DNA from: Nymphalis io
Taxonomy: Eukaryota; Arthropoda; Insecta; Lepidoptera; Nymphalidae
Direction: 5' to 3'
Length of the DNA stretch: 64,000 nt
Assembly: GCF_905147045.1 (NCBI RefSeq)
Contig: NC_065902.1
Coordinates: 7,819,377-7,883,376, forward strand
A program made the translations under genes and the position numbers. Shown piece after piece: positions 10,708 to 23,152 of the stretch (positions are counted from its first letter, which is position 1; every line of letters starts with the position of its first letter). A model generated the notes under the pieces. The model was not told the origin of the DNA, did no database searches, and saw only the letters and a list, made by a program, of their open reading frames with translations.

Positions 10708-12540
10708 CTTAAGCGATGGAATTGCATGACTGATTTAGATACATTGGTACCTCCTACACGTTATGATGTTGTTCAATCGATAATAAAATATTTCAAGCAC
10801 GCGTTACTCTTTACGAAAGTTATTGATCACTCTCTCCGTATCGTAAGTCGTATTATCGCTACATATGACTCAATCTTGGATTTGGAACAACTGCTGAAAA
10901 ACTTCAATCGGCCTTAATATCGTATGCAACACTGCACATGCGTTGGTCGAGAAAGGACAACTTCGTCACGAAACAGATTTTATAAGCAGCATTACCCAGT
11001 TTTATGACTTCTGCTTGCATTAATCAAGTCCACTGTGTTTTTCTTATTTCAACAATACAAATAAAAACATGAAAATATACAAACAGAGTTTACAAGCGAC
11101 CTTAATGTTTTCGCGTGCGGAACTGCGCGTGCGGTCGAGAGGACGCGCCCGTCACGATACAAACAACTGAAATAATAATAGACGAAGCTTTACAGAAACA
11201 CAATTGGCGCTCGTTTCGATTTAGTCTATTTCTTTGATGAAGATAGTTCGATATTAAAATAGAAATAGGTTTATCATTTCATAGACGTATTCAATTATTT
11301 ACTCGTGCGTTCCGACTTACGTAAAAAAATACTTGATTTATCTTAAGCTATTGTTAAGTTTTTTTCTGAAAATCAACCGATCAAATTGTGTATAATCTTC
11401 CTGATAATGTATAATCAAATCAAAATATTTTCATTTGAATTGATATATTCTCATATATTATTCACTAAGTATACAAATATATCATTTAGCCTTCGAATTC
11501 AATAACAGAACTTAGTTTTGTACCAGTGTCTAGACGATTTGAGACTTAAATCACCTTATATGGTTGGTTCATTAGACATGTACACCATTCGAGACGTAGA
11601 CGTGTTGCTGTATAATCGTTTTTGGTAATTGGAAACTCGCCGCATATTTGAAATGATTGTAAAGCAATTTTCATTTTATAATTAGTTTATAGCTTAAATG
11701 TTTTATTTTAAATCCCGTCCCAAAAAATGTATTATTCAGTTGGAATAGATCATTCCTTGCTGATTAAAGGAAAAATACTATATATTAATATATTAATTAG
11801 ATTAAAAAACTTCATGGTGAAATATATAGGTACATATTACTACAACATTTTCATTACCTTTATTACAATAGTCATAATTATATTATTTACAAACTTATGA
11901 ATTAAATTTCGGTTTTATAAAATGATAATAATGTTATTTTAGTTCAAATTAATTATGCATACTTTTGAAAGTAATTAAAAATATCTTACACTTATAAAAT
12001 ACATTAAATCTGTTCCAGTACACACAATTAATCTTAAAGATAACGTGCGCGTAAAAGTCATTTGCACTTTTTAAAAGATGGACATGGTCTATTGAAAAAC
12101 CTCGAGATTCAGATAGCAAGGTATCGTAGGTGCTATTTAGCTCTCCAGGCATCGACTTCGTGACTTACCGCTCGCAATAAGAAATAAAACGCCCACGCCG
12201 CTTTAAAAATGTTAAAATAAATAAAATGCACACGTCCAGGCTTATCTTGCGCTTGCGCATAGCGAGGACAGGGTAGGGCGCACGTGCAGTGCAACCTGTT
12301 TTTATTTTGTTTTTGTAACATAGGGCTAGATTATGTAGATACATTAAGGCTTTAAATAAGGTCTATTTCATATCAATAGATTTAAGAATAATTATGATGA
12401 GTGGAAGTTTTATTTATACGTTACTTATCAAATTATTCTTTTTATTTAGAAATTACAGGACATTACGAAAAGAAATACGATTTGAGCTTGCCCATAAATT
12501 GTAACGGCTATTATAATATATATTTTATTTCAATTATTTT
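10708..12540. other. Gene desert, segment 3
   Basis: No supportable gene. The 63-codon frame at 10726-10917 resembles nothing I know. A GC islet at 11105-11170 contains two CGCGTG motifs (11112-11117 and 11126-11131) of the Hairy C-site type. The remainder is AT-rich. Confidence 0.35.
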
Positions 12541-13152
12541 ATCCGTGCAGTGACGGAGAAAGAATACATTTCACTGCCCCTCTCTTTCCCATGGGTGTCG
12601 TAAGAGGCGACTAAGGGATATCTGAGCGACCATCTGCTCATCTGGTGGTAGGATGCTAACATCTGCCTGGCTTGTTACCACCGTACGCATGGTGAAAAAC
12701 TCGTGAAGTGGCTTGCAGCCGCGTTTCGAGGTCAGCCAGCGTACAGCCAGTGCCCGAGCGAGTATTGCCGCGATGGGTGTTGGTCCAGTGGAGACGGCTG
12801 TTGAACCAATGCCGGGGGAAACTGTATTGACCTGCTGGACAGGGAGACCTGAAGAAACGGCTGTTCCGCTGGCCGCCCGTGGCATAGTACAGGGGCCCGA
12901 GCGTGCCTAACCAGCTCGCGAGGCTGCCCCACCAGGCCACGCATAATCTCGGGGTGGACCGACGTGCCGGTTGGTGACCGGAAGGTGGGGTCCCGGCGGC
13001 CACTTCCGGGGGGGTTCGGGGGCCCTTCCGTCCGGCGGATCAGTATATTTTCCCTTTTGGCAACCATTTGGGAAAACACGCCTCCATACTTTGCCCATCC
13101 CTATCGTGGCAATACGTCGCTCGCTTCACGTCTCTTTTCCTTGTTTTTCCAA

Positions 13153-13953
13153 ATGGTAGCGCAATTAAGAAATAACGGTCGTTCAGCGGTGCACACCCCC
13201 ACCATACCCACGCTGTTTGAGGTCGAGTTCTCTAACATCCGAGGACTCCACGCTAACCTCAACGCTGTCCACCACCATCTCGAGACAGCACGGCCAACAA
13301 TGCTGTTTCTCACGGAGACGCAAATACTCCGCCCTGCCGACACCAGCTACCTTAACTATCCCGGCTACATGCTAGAAGAATCTTTTAAAGCGAAAGCCGG
13401 AGTATGCTTGTTCGTCAGGGTGGATGTTTGTTGTCACCGATTGCGCTGCTTGGAGGACCCCTCCTTCTCCATGTTGGTGGTACGTGTGGACCTGGTTCGT
13501 CAGAGTCGAGTCTACGTGTGCCTCTACAGATCCCACAATGGTGACTTGGGGACAAGCCGATTATTTGACCATCTTAGTCGGGTGGCAGATGCTGCGCAAG
13601 AGCAGTTTCCTAACGCGGAATTGGTGTTTTTGGGGGATTTTAATGCTCACCATGAATCATGGTTGAAATCCCTCAAAACTGACCATGCTGGAAGAACTGC
13701 TCATGCTTTTGCTCTCACACACGACTTGACCCAACTGGTTGATCAGCCCACCAGGATCCCAGACATTGATGGGCAAGCGCCTTCTCTACTGGATCTTCTG
13801 CTGACTTCTCACCCGGTGGAATATCAGGTTGTGGTTCAAGCTCCACTTGGTTCTTCGGATCACGGCCTTATATCCACCAAAATGCCACAGGCCAAGCTGC
13901 CGCCTTCAGCGGTATGCAAACGTCGCGTTTGGCACCATAAGTCGGCAGATTAA
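13153..13953 (+). pseudogene. LINE ORF2, endonuclease part
   Basis: From the ATG at 13153 the frame encodes an APE-type endonuclease. It shows the N-terminal FSNIRGLHANLNAV, the catalytic Glu in TETQI, the Tyr in CLYRSHNGD, LGDFNAHH and the C-terminal GSSDHGLI. These are the standard metal-binding and catalytic positions and all are present, so this domain looks intact. The frame ends at TAA (13951-13953), shortly after the domain, whereas family members continue without interruption into a linker and the reverse transcriptase. The frame is open upstream to 12964 but the extra residues resemble leader sequence and not protein. Confidence 0.85.
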
Positions 13954-14114
13954 GGGGCATCTAACATTGACTCACTGAAAGCAAACTACAATAAAAATTC
14001 CAAGTCCTGTAGGAAGGCATACACGAGAGCGGATGCACAGCGCATTGTACAGATTGGTCATGACCTTATTTTGCATCCTAGGGCTCCCGTAGCTTCTGGC
14101 GTCTGACCAAGTCT

Positions 14115-15170
14115 GTGCAAAACAATTTCTGCCAACCTTCGCTGCCACCGCTCAGAAATCCGGACGGATCGCTAGCTCACAGTCCGCAGGAGAAAGCCGA
14201 CCTCCTGGCTAAACTCTTTGCCGACAACTCTGTGATCGATGATTGTAGTGCGCAGCCACCAACAATACCTTCATGTGGCCACACGATGCCTGACATCAAA
14301 ATCAGGCAACGTGTTGTGCGTGCGGAGCTGCAATCACTTGATGTACGGAAAGCTAGCGGTCCCGATGGAATACCAGCCATAGTGCTGAAGAAGTGCGCAG
14401 CGGAGCTGTCTCCTGTGTTAACGCGCCTGTTCCAACTTTCTCTCTCTTCGGGAAGTGTGCCGGAGGCTTGGAGAAGAGCTAATGTGCAAGCGGTTCCCAA
14501 AAAAGGGGATCGGTCTGACCCGGCAAATTATCGGCCAATAGCTATCACCTCAGTACTTTGTAAGGTGATGGAACGGATTTTAAACAACCAACTGATCCAT
14601 TACCTAGAAGATCACTCTTTAATTAATGATCGTCAATACGGGTTTCGACCAAAACGGTCCACAGGTGATCTTCTAGCGTACGTAACACACCTCTGGGGTG
14701 AAGCTATCGACAAGCATGGAGAATCGTTGGCTGTCAGCCTCGATATCTCCAAGGCTTTCGACAGGGTCTGGCACAGAAGTCTTCTCTCCAAGCTACCGGC
14801 ATATGGTCTGCCTGCTCAGCTATGCACTTGGATTGCCAGCTTCCTACACAAGCGTAGCCTTCGTGTTTTAGTAGATGGTTGCGCTTCACAATTCTATGTA
14901 GTGAATGCTGGGGTCCTCCAGGGATCTGTGCTATCTCTCACACTCTTTCTTTTGCATATCAATGATATGCTCTCCCTTGGGAACATACATTGCTATGCAG
15001 ATGATAGTACAGTGCATGGTGGATACCACGGACACGCAGTGGCTGGGCGGGCGGAAACTGAGGACAGGCGGGAGAATCTTGTCATTGAACTCGATAGGAC
15101 GTTAGAGCTCATTGCCAAATGGGGTTCTGATAATCTTGTTGAGTTTAATGCCAAGAAAACACAGGTATAG
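14115..15170 (+). pseudogene. LINE ORF2, reverse transcriptase part
   Basis: Shifted one frame from the endonuclease. It carries reverse transcriptase blocks in order: KASGPDGIPAIVLKK, PKKGDRSDPANYRPIAITS, YGFRPKRSTGDLL, the first catalytic Asp in SLDISKAFDRVWH, GVLQGSVLS, and the YADD box in CYADDSTVHGG. Both catalytic motifs are preserved. The stop at 15168-15170 comes from a short local rearrangement at a CAGGTAT/ATACCTG inverted repeat (15162-15180). Past it the protein resumes in another frame. Only about 160 bp separate this frame from the endonuclease, suggesting loss of part of the linker. Confidence 0.88.
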
Positions 15171-15241
15171 CGCATACCTGCGCACACACAGCGAAAAAGT
15201 CACCATTTTACCTTCATCCCTCCCTCTGTGGCATACCGCTG

Positions 15242-15862
15242 ATGATACAAAGCAAAATCGCCATGCTGGGGATGGACGTTCGCTGCGACCTTAGTCCAAG
15301 GGATTACATCGAGGCTATTATAAAAACAGCTTCACGAAAACTCGGAGTTCTGAACAAGGTGCGGCGTTTTTTCACGCCACAACAACTGTGCCTGTTATAC
15401 AAAACACAGGTACGGTCTTGCGTTGAATATTGCTCGCACCTTTGGGATGGCACCGCTAAGTACCTACTGGAGGCCTTGGACCGGTTGCAGCGACGTGCAG
15501 TACGCATTATTGGCGACGTAAAGGTCACAAACACCCTTGAACCTTTACAATTGCGTCGCGAGATAGCAGCACTGAGCGCTTTCTATCGACTGTATCACGG
15601 CGAGTGCTCTGAGGAATTATTCTCTCTAATTCCTGCTTCCCCCTTCCTTCTTAAGTCCACGCGAGCTGGTTCTCGATGTCACCGCCTAGCTGTGACATCA
15701 ATTCCATCGCGCACAAAGAAATTTGGCAACTCCTTTCTTTGTCGCACTACCAAAAAATGGAATTCCTTACCAGCTCACGTGTTCCCCTCCTCTTACAACC
15801 CGGGTTCCTTCAAACGAGGCGTGAAGAGGCATCTTGCGGGCCGGCAAGGCGGTGACGGCTAG
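15242..15862 (+). pseudogene. LINE ORF2, C-terminal part
   Basis: Continuation of the reverse transcriptase polypeptide after the break at 15168. The true join lies upstream in this frame at about 15180, with AHTAKKSPFYLHP. It contains LGVLNKVRRFFTPQQL, the WDGTAKYLLEALDRLQRRAV block and the C-terminal NSLPAHVFPSSYNPGSFKRG, typical of CR1/jockey ORF2 tails. The stop is followed by a short 3' UTR and the A tail. Confidence 0.85.
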
Positions 15863-15975
15863 TACAGAACATTCTTCCCGACTGTACTGGCCGTCGTCGC
15901 GTTTGGACTCTACTACCACTTACCATTAGGTGGAGTAGAGTCATTTGCCATCCCGGACATATAAAAAAAAAAAAA

Positions 15976-17330
15976 CCATTCGTACGTCGATGGTAATACC
16001 ATACCTTAATCGTACGTAATCCTACGTCGATAGTTTTTTTTAAACTTTAATTACTGAAAAAAAGATAATATGCTCAGCTATTATTATAGATTATCAGGAT
16101 CATAAAAATATAGTTGAGAGTATAGGTGAAAATTTTAATAAATTGTTTTTTAAGTATATTTATATACTCGTCTTAGTGTGCACGTAGCCTTCGTGGCGTG
16201 TGCCCGAGGCAGGTGCTCGCGACCGGTCCACACTACGGCAATATGGCACACGTACGTGTAGCCCTAACGAGCTACCATCATCCTCCGCGTACTCTATTGT
16301 TCTACATGAAATCATAATTCCACGAGAACCTATAAATACCTTAAAGCCTTATCTTCTACCAGCCCGCCAGTAAGTATTTTAATGGTACAACATAATTTGC
16401 CTAAGAAAGTAAATAGTAATACAAGTAAAAGCTTCTTAAACACCGCTTAAAATTCATAAGTATTTATTTATATAAAGTAAAGAAAGACCGACTAATTACA
16501 TATGTAGCCAAATGGATTGTGAGAGACTTTTAATAAGATATAAGCCGCTTTGCTTATAAGTTTTTAGGGAGTGAATACTTAAACAATGCTTTGTTTTCTA
16601 CTTACCGAGGTCAAATCAATGATGACAAAAAGAGAAAACTCAACCAACTCAACCCGCTTGTCAACGTTCATAAGTATAGCCTTTTCTAATTAAATATGAT
16701 GTTGTTTACATAAAGCTTCATTGTTAAAATTGTTTTATGTAAAATTTTAAAGTATAATACTAATATTTAAAAAAAAATCGTACACTTTATTACAACTAGA
16801 CACGAAACTGGTTACAGCAAAATTGTCTTTAGAAATCAATTTACTCATAAAGTAAATATTAGATAAGTATTTCTTTAAAAATGTCATTAAATATATTGTT
16901 GTAAAGTTTACCAATTTTTAACTGACGCGTTATTTATGTTAGAAACAGGAAAAGCTTTTCAAGAGACCCGATGCATGTGTTTCGTCACTGTCATGCGAAT
17001 TTATTCACGGTCGGCTAGCGACGGTAACTGCATCCTGCAATCGCAATAATGTATGGTGACTTGCATTTCATATTTTACAATTCACAATTATTCAATATTT
17101 CATATTATTCAATATTATTAATATGATAAATTTTCACAATTTAAAAACATTAAGTTTCGAAAATATGTTATAATTTTCTGATATAAAATTATTATTCTTT
17201 TTTTAATTTAAAGTAAGGAAAAAGTCAATTAAATTTATAGTTAACATCATACAAACGTCCCTGTAGTGATTAAAGCCAAATTTAGATTAGATTTAGCGTA
17301 AATTACTACAGTATTACTACTACACTACCT
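15976..17330. other. Gene desert, segment 4
   Basis: AT-rich, no exon recognised. A GC islet at about 16175-16300 has several ACGTG/GCACG words. The rest is featureless to inspection. Confidence 0.35.
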
Positions 17331-17559
17331 AATAAGTATTAAATCTTTTAATATGTTAAATTTCATGTTCCATTCTCTACAAAACCCAAGCCAACTGCCC
17401 AAGATATATTTTAGTGTCATGTACATATACATAGACGGCTCGGAAGTGTAGTACTATCAACTTCCTAAATTCAGGCTTACTATAAAAAAATCATTTTAAA
17501 GAAATTGGATAGCCACTAGACCAACGTAGCAGACCTATTAAGTATTCAATCTTTTAATA
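17331..17559 (+). mobile_element. Unclassified dispersed element flanked by 23-bp direct repeats
   Basis: The segment 17354-17532 matches 20514-20784 at both ends but lacks about 100 bp of the middle. Here it is flanked by near-identical 23-bp direct repeats at 17331-17353 and 17537-17559, with two mismatches, which look like a target-site duplication. Related pieces appear near 50.87 kb and 52.65-52.74 kb. I recognise the sequence as a common lepidopteran interspersed repeat but cannot name its class. Confidence 0.6.
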
Positions 17560-18550
17560 CTTATTAGGCACATGCGGTAACTGTAAGCTTGTTTTTTAAA
17601 TTTTGTTGTAAATATGTTTAGTTTCCATTAGTAGTATATTATTACAAAATAAAATAATTATCTTATAATTTGAATGTAATGTGTAATATGTTTTTAAATT
17701 ATAATGTATTAATATCAAACGGAAATATATTTTTAATAATATTTTTATAATAACCAAACCAAGACGTGCATTTATTATACATATATCACTTATAAAAATT
17801 GTCATTTCCAATTATCTCTTCAGTAACAATACTTTAAGAAAATATTTCTTTATATTGTTTTGGTGGTGATTTATATTAATGCGCTTTTACCTGGAATTTC
17901 TTGTAACAGGATTATAAAGAAAAATGAAAAATGTTTGATGTTTCCGCCATCTTCACAATTGCGGCGTATTTTTAACGATTATTAACGTCATGATAAAAAC
18001 CCTCATTAAAAATAAATGTGGCATAAAGTGTGCACTAAGACGCTTGCCGAAGACACTTCAATCTCAATCCGGTTTCGACGAATCGTCGACCTCTGTAGTT
18101 TTTTTATTCGCGAAACTGTCTTATTTACGTTAATTAAGTGAAGTATAAGTTCGTGACTAGTTGTGTGGGAGAGTCTGTAATATCGAACAGAAACGTGACG
18201 CCCGCTTCTGCTGTTGTCCTGTCAGTCATTCGATCATATTACTCGTATTCTTGTATGCAGCGCGTACATGATCCAGTGTCTGCTATTTATAATTTAAAAA
18301 ATCTCATCGTGACTTTATAACTCAATTGTCAATTACAATAACGTAACTTGTCGCAAAAATATCATTAAATTTTCGTGTGTTTTATTTTTCAATTTCGTCG
18401 TAACAATAGTATTCAATTCGATATTGAGTTTTTTATTCAATTATATAATCCACACTAAATGCTGATAATAATAGATTATGTATATATGTTGTTTCCATAT
18501 GTTTATTAGCGGTTTTTTTTGTTTTGAATTGTCCTATAAATGCGATATAA
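17560..18550. other. Gene desert, segment 5
   Basis: AT-rich DNA. Minus-strand and plus-strand open frames at 17596-17811 and 18138-18320 are low-complexity and unconvincing. Confidence 0.4.
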
Positions 18551-18856
18551 GCCGAGATGACCCATTGGTAAGTTCGCGTGAATCTTAACCGATGATCGTG
18601 GGTTCAAACCCGGGCAATCACCACTTTTCATGTGATTTGTTTCATCTTCATTTCGTGATTATAATTCATCTCGTGCTTGATGGTGAAGGAAAAGATTGTG
18701 AGGTGTGTCTAATTTCACTGAAATTCTGCCAAATCTGTATTCCACCGACCCGCATTGAAGCAGCGTGATGGAATAAGTTCCAAAACCTTCTCCTCAAAAA
18801 GGGAGAGGAGGCCTTAGGCCAGCAGTGGGACATTCACAGGCTGTTACTGTTACTGG
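18551..18856 (+). mobile_element. tRNA-derived SINE, best-preserved copy
   Basis: The head GCCGAGATGACCCATTGGTA is followed by a B-box GGTTCAAACCC at 18601-18611, the internal promoter layout of a tRNA-derived SINE. The body contains TCATCTCGTGCTTGATGGTG and the diagnostic CTTCTCCTCAAAAAGGGAGA. It ends in CAGGCTGTTACTGTTACTGG. It cannot fold into a working tRNA: the A-box region is degenerate and no cloverleaf 3' half follows. Related copies are at about 7.7, 34.5, 38.4, 40.2 and 52.4 kb. Confidence 0.85.
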
Positions 18857-19058
18857 ACAAATGCGATATTAATGATGTTTTTTATTTAAGATTATAACTC
18901 TGGTGGGCTGGCCGATGTGTTGAGGAAATAGTAGATGCTTTACGAGCTTGTTCATCATACTTACAGCATGTTTTCACAAGGTCGCATAGAAATTATTCAC
19001 ACTAGCAACCGTAAAAATTGCTGAAGCTACAGTGTCGTAGCTGGCACCCATTTTTCAC

Positions 19059-19310
19059 ATATTCTACCAACACAAAGTAATTCTTAGAATTAATGTGTTC
19101 CGGTTTGAAAGGTGAGTGAGCCAGTGTAATTACAGGTACAAGGAACATAACATCTTAGTTGCCAAGGTTGGTGGCGCATTGGTGATGTAAGGGATGGTTG
19201 ACATTTCTTACAATGCCAATGTCTATGAGCGTTGGTGAACACTTGCCATCAGGTGGCCCATATGCTCGTCCACCTTCCTATTCTATAAATAAAATAAAAT
19301 AAATAAAATA
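19059..19310 (+). mobile_element. 5'-truncated poly(A)-type SINE copy
   Basis: Matches the 1626-1924 unit from its ATATTCTACC word to the end. The tail here is (AAATA)n-like and not pure A. Moderately diverged. Confidence 0.75.
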
Positions 19311-19429
19311 GTGTATACAGGCACAAGGGTCATAACATATTAGCTCCTCAGGACGATAGCGCATTGGCAATGTAAGTAATGTTAATGTGTCTGACAGTAC
19401 CAATGTCTATGGGCGGTGGTGGTACTTAA
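19311..19429 (+). repeat. Second diverged 3' piece of the same SINE, in tandem
   Basis: ACAGGCACAAGGG and GCGCATTGGCAATGTAAG followed by ACCAATGTCTATGGGCG show another 3' portion directly after the preceding tail, in the same orientation. It lacks its own A tail. Confidence 0.6.
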
Positions 19430-20513
19430 AAAATGTGTCCTGAGAGCATCAGAATATTGAACCTTATTTTAAGTATTACTATCATTATAAAAATATAGTA
19501 ATACTCAAAACAAGGTAAAAATGCATTTAAAACAATTAACGAAATGATCATCTCTTTAAACAAAAATCTTATTAATGATAATGATACATATCTACAATGT
19601 TTTCCATTATTTATTGCATACATTTGTAATTAAATAAAATACTCGTAAATCTCAAGTTTTTTTATAGACGATCAAAGTCATTGTTTTTTTAAATAATTCT
19701 GGTATCCAAATTTCCCGCAGGTAAATGATAATATGACCACTTTTGGAACTTATATTTTCGTATGAAATTGTTCTGTACTTTGTTATAATGGGAACGTAGA
19801 TCTGTACGCGGCAATATGTGACTTATGGGCGCCGTACACGTTCTTTATTACAGTTATTATATGCCTGAGGCCCACACGAATTATAGAATAACAGGTTCGA
19901 GAAACGAATACCTTTTTTATCCACTCCATTTCACCTTAAGGGTAAGTAGCTCTCAACCATTGTTCGGTTTCGCATGTACCAATTACCTATCATATTAAAC
20001 TGCTACATAGAACTAATGTCAGATAAAATGTTTTCAGTAAATAATTATAATCAGGGCCGCGAGCGAAAATAACGATCGTAGCAAGAGTTCTGACGTTTTA
20101 TAGTTTATATCTTTTGTTTATGGCTGTACTCATTTTATTTTCCTATATTATGAGCTGGAGTAAATTACTTTAATATATTTAGAAGGTTTAGCATTCAATA
20201 TAAATTAAAGTTTAAATGGTTTGTAGCTCTATCAATAACAATACATAAATAGCAAAATAGATATGTATCACGTATTATATATTATATTATACTAACACAT
20301 AATGAAAATTTTGGATCGTAGCATGTCGTATACATGGTCGTAAAGACAAAATAAAAAAAAATGTTTAAGCGAAAGAAACACAAGTAGGAGATATAAATAC
20401 ATTTTTAAAAATAAATAAATAATAAAAAAAACTACGAAATAAAACAGCAAGCCCACGACTTGCTACGCCGAATTAAAATGCAACAACGCACGATTTAAAT
20501 CACGATTAATTTA
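19430..20513. other. Gene desert, segment 6
   Basis: AT-rich, no gene recognised. The 65-codon frame at 19426-19623 (minus) is low complexity. Confidence 0.4.
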
Positions 20514-20784
20514 TGTTAAATTTCATGTTCCATTCTCTACAAAACCCAAACCAACTGCCCAAGATATATTTTAGTGTACATTCACATGTGTACTGTATAA
20601 CCTCACTCTCAAAGTCCGATAGGACAGCTATCCGACGGAACAGGACCGCAGCGAGATTAGAGCGTTTTGATTTTCGCAGTTCAGAAGTGTAACGCTACCA
20701 ACTTCCTAAATTCAGGGTTACGATAAAAAAAATCATTTAAGGATTGGATTATAGTCTAAGCTAGCGACTAGACCAACGTAGCAG
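20514..20784 (+). mobile_element. Fuller copy of the unclassified dispersed element
   Basis: Shares both ends with 17354-17532 (TTAAATTTCATGTTCCATTC at the start, GACCAACGTAGCAG at the end) and contains the central block missing there, including CTCACTCTCAAAGTCCGATA. No clear target duplication is visible at this copy. Confidence 0.6.
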
Positions 20785-23072
20785 ATTTCAGTAGCTTATA
20801 ATCACAACACATAGAACACATGGATTCTCGTTTATATGCAGACTTAACTCTATTAATCTGTCAATAGCTGTACCTAGGTAATGTAGTAGGCATCATCGCG
20901 CTCGGTTGGTACTCCGTATACAACTCGATGTAGCGCGAAGACAACCGTGGCACTTGCAGTGAGCGTGACTGAGAGCGCAACGTCATTCCATTTGGACACG
21001 CATGTCTTGTTTCGCCTTGCCAGGGCAAATTAATATTGTTATGTAGGAAAATGAATAATTTTTTTTTTTCTAGAAATTTATATACGATACATTTAACTTA
21101 ATAATATAAATAAATTTAGTACGTGCCACATGTATGTAGATCACATTTGAACATATTCGAAGTCATGAGTCTTTATAATTATATTGATACATATTAACAT
21201 AACTACGTAGATTTCTTTATTTTATTTAATCTATGTTCTTAAAGATGTAATCCTTACAAACCGATAACTATAACCGATTAAGCTAAAATTTAGCAGAATG
21301 ATGTGTGGAACTTGCCTAAAATTTAGTTACGACATATGACCCAGTCATACAGGCGAAGACAGTGAAGTTAAATAAAGGATTGTCATAAAAAATGCTATAC
21401 GTAAGTATTATTACTTTAATGTTAGTAAGTAATGCAATACTTATGATCTAATTAGTTCTTTTATAATTTAAAAACTCTTATGCTGTCTTTCGTATGTGAA
21501 TTTATCATACAAAAAGAAACATAATTCCTTAATCATATACGGAACTGTAATGAATAAAAATGCATCTGTACATATCGCAAGTCACTATATGTAACAAGGG
21601 CCTTCATCATTACAAGATAATTGCAGCAAGATACAATCACAAGTTGAAAGTTTTTGTGTTAAAATAAGGTCGGAAAATTGCAAACAGCCGATCAACAAAA
21701 ATTTAATTAAATGTTATTTATTTGTGTATCTTTAGCTATCGTGGAACGTAATTGATTTTATATTAATTTTTACGTAAGAAAATATTAAACAAAAATGTAT
21801 ATATAAGTGATTGATAGTTTTTATGTTACTTTGTAAACTTTATATTCTTAAATAAAAACACTTATACGTGAGCAGATGACGAGCAGGTTTTTTTGTATTT
21901 TTACTAACGATGATAAACATAAAAAAATGTAACATCTATATCAGAATTGTTCGAATCCAAGTTAAGTAGATCGCGTTTTCGCACTACTTCTCTGCTTTAT
22001 TTTCGAGGTGGGCAAAATGTTATACTCGTAAGGTTAAAACTGTGTGTTCTCTGTATGAAACAGCTTGTTTTACACGACTCACACGACGAGGAGACAACCT
22101 TTTTATACCTCTTTGGTAGCAGGTGAATATCTAGGTGAACAATCGTCACGTTTTACCTGTCTTTGGTTACTGATACAGCGTGTGACGTCTGAACGAAGTC
22201 TGTTGGCAATTGGTGTTGAATACCAATTACTAAATGTGTTAAACAGTTTAATTTCGTTGTTTCTTTAAAATAAATCTTTACCATTTTAAATGTTTCAAAA
22301 CCCGTCAATAAAACTTATTTGGCGTTATAGTCAAACAAATTTCAGTATCAGCGCGGAGTTAGGTAGTTGGAAGTGTTAAAGTAAATTTAGATTGGTGGTC
22401 GCAGAAATCGGTCAGGAGATGACACACTGATTATTACAAAATAAGATCAAATTTTATATTAATTGAGCTTTCCTAATTTATTAGAGATGCAATCTGATGA
22501 TGAGGTGTAGATAATGAAACAGCAATGTTCTAATCGTAGAAATTCTCTTTGACGTCTATTTTTAGGTTTAAAGATCTTTATTCCCATAAAAGACACAACG
22601 TTACTTACATGGAAAAAATAAATTAAAATAAAGCTAAATGATCGTAAGCTATTACAGGTTATTTAATTATTTAAAATAATCGGCTTACACGATTTTTATA
22701 TATGAATCCGTAGTTTTAATCGATTGAAATAAATGTTAACCAACCAATAGATCAATTTTGAATCTGCGTCCATAAACGAAATAGTATTGTCACACAATTA
22801 CTAAAGTACAAATATCTCAACACCAACTATTAATAATAAGTTTTTTAGCTTATTATTTGGAATCATTCGTTGTTTTCTATTCACTACAGGAATGCAGATA
22901 AGTAAATGGGTCCCTTGATGTGGACCCCTTCTCCTATTAGCAACACTTAGATCGTCTAAGACGTTTATACCTCAGATATATTATCATAATGTATTATACA
23001 TATGTATAAATAACAATTATATGTATATGTATTTAACGTGCCGCCAACAAAGGGATCGAGATGTTAATATCG
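20785..23072. other. Gene desert, segment 7
   Basis: No exon supported. A GC islet lies at about 20880-21020. Near 22350-22420 is a short patch (AGTTAGGTAGTTGGAAGTG) that may be a decayed minus-strand piece of the same dispersed element. Confidence 0.35.
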
Positions 23073-23152
23073 CTTGTACCTGTAATTGGCGGTAGAATAA
23101 TTAGCGAGTAGGTGGCACTTAGTCAGACGGGCCTGCACAAAGCCCTACCACC
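23073..23152 (-). mobile_element. Fragment of the poly(A)-type SINE
   Basis: GGCGGTAGAATAATTAGCGA through GCACAAAGCCCTACCACC is the 5' part of the SINE in reverse, with an internal deletion. Confidence 0.65.

Larger units (their letters stand above)
12550..15975 (+). mobile_element. CR1/jockey-superfamily non-LTR retrotransposon, defective
   Basis: A 3.4-kb GC-richer block ends in an A run at 15962-15975. It encodes an apurinic endonuclease and a reverse transcriptase in order, split over three frames. The 5' end is approximate, set by the composition change and the leader at 12575-12620. The same 3' end recurs as a truncated minus-strand copy near 33.3-33.6 kb. I think of the CR1-like Daphne group but cannot confirm the clade. 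No target duplication was identified. Two frame breaks, and an apparent deletion between endonuclease and reverse transcriptase, make it non-autonomous. Confidence 0.9.

Noticed and set aside
10380..10917. Three short open frames on both strands
   Set aside because: They overlap a probable retroposed fragment or have no recognisable features.
18551..18625. Possible functional tRNA gene
   Set aside because: The B-box is good but the A-box is degenerate, no acceptor-stem pairing follows, and the same sequence recurs as a dispersed SINE.
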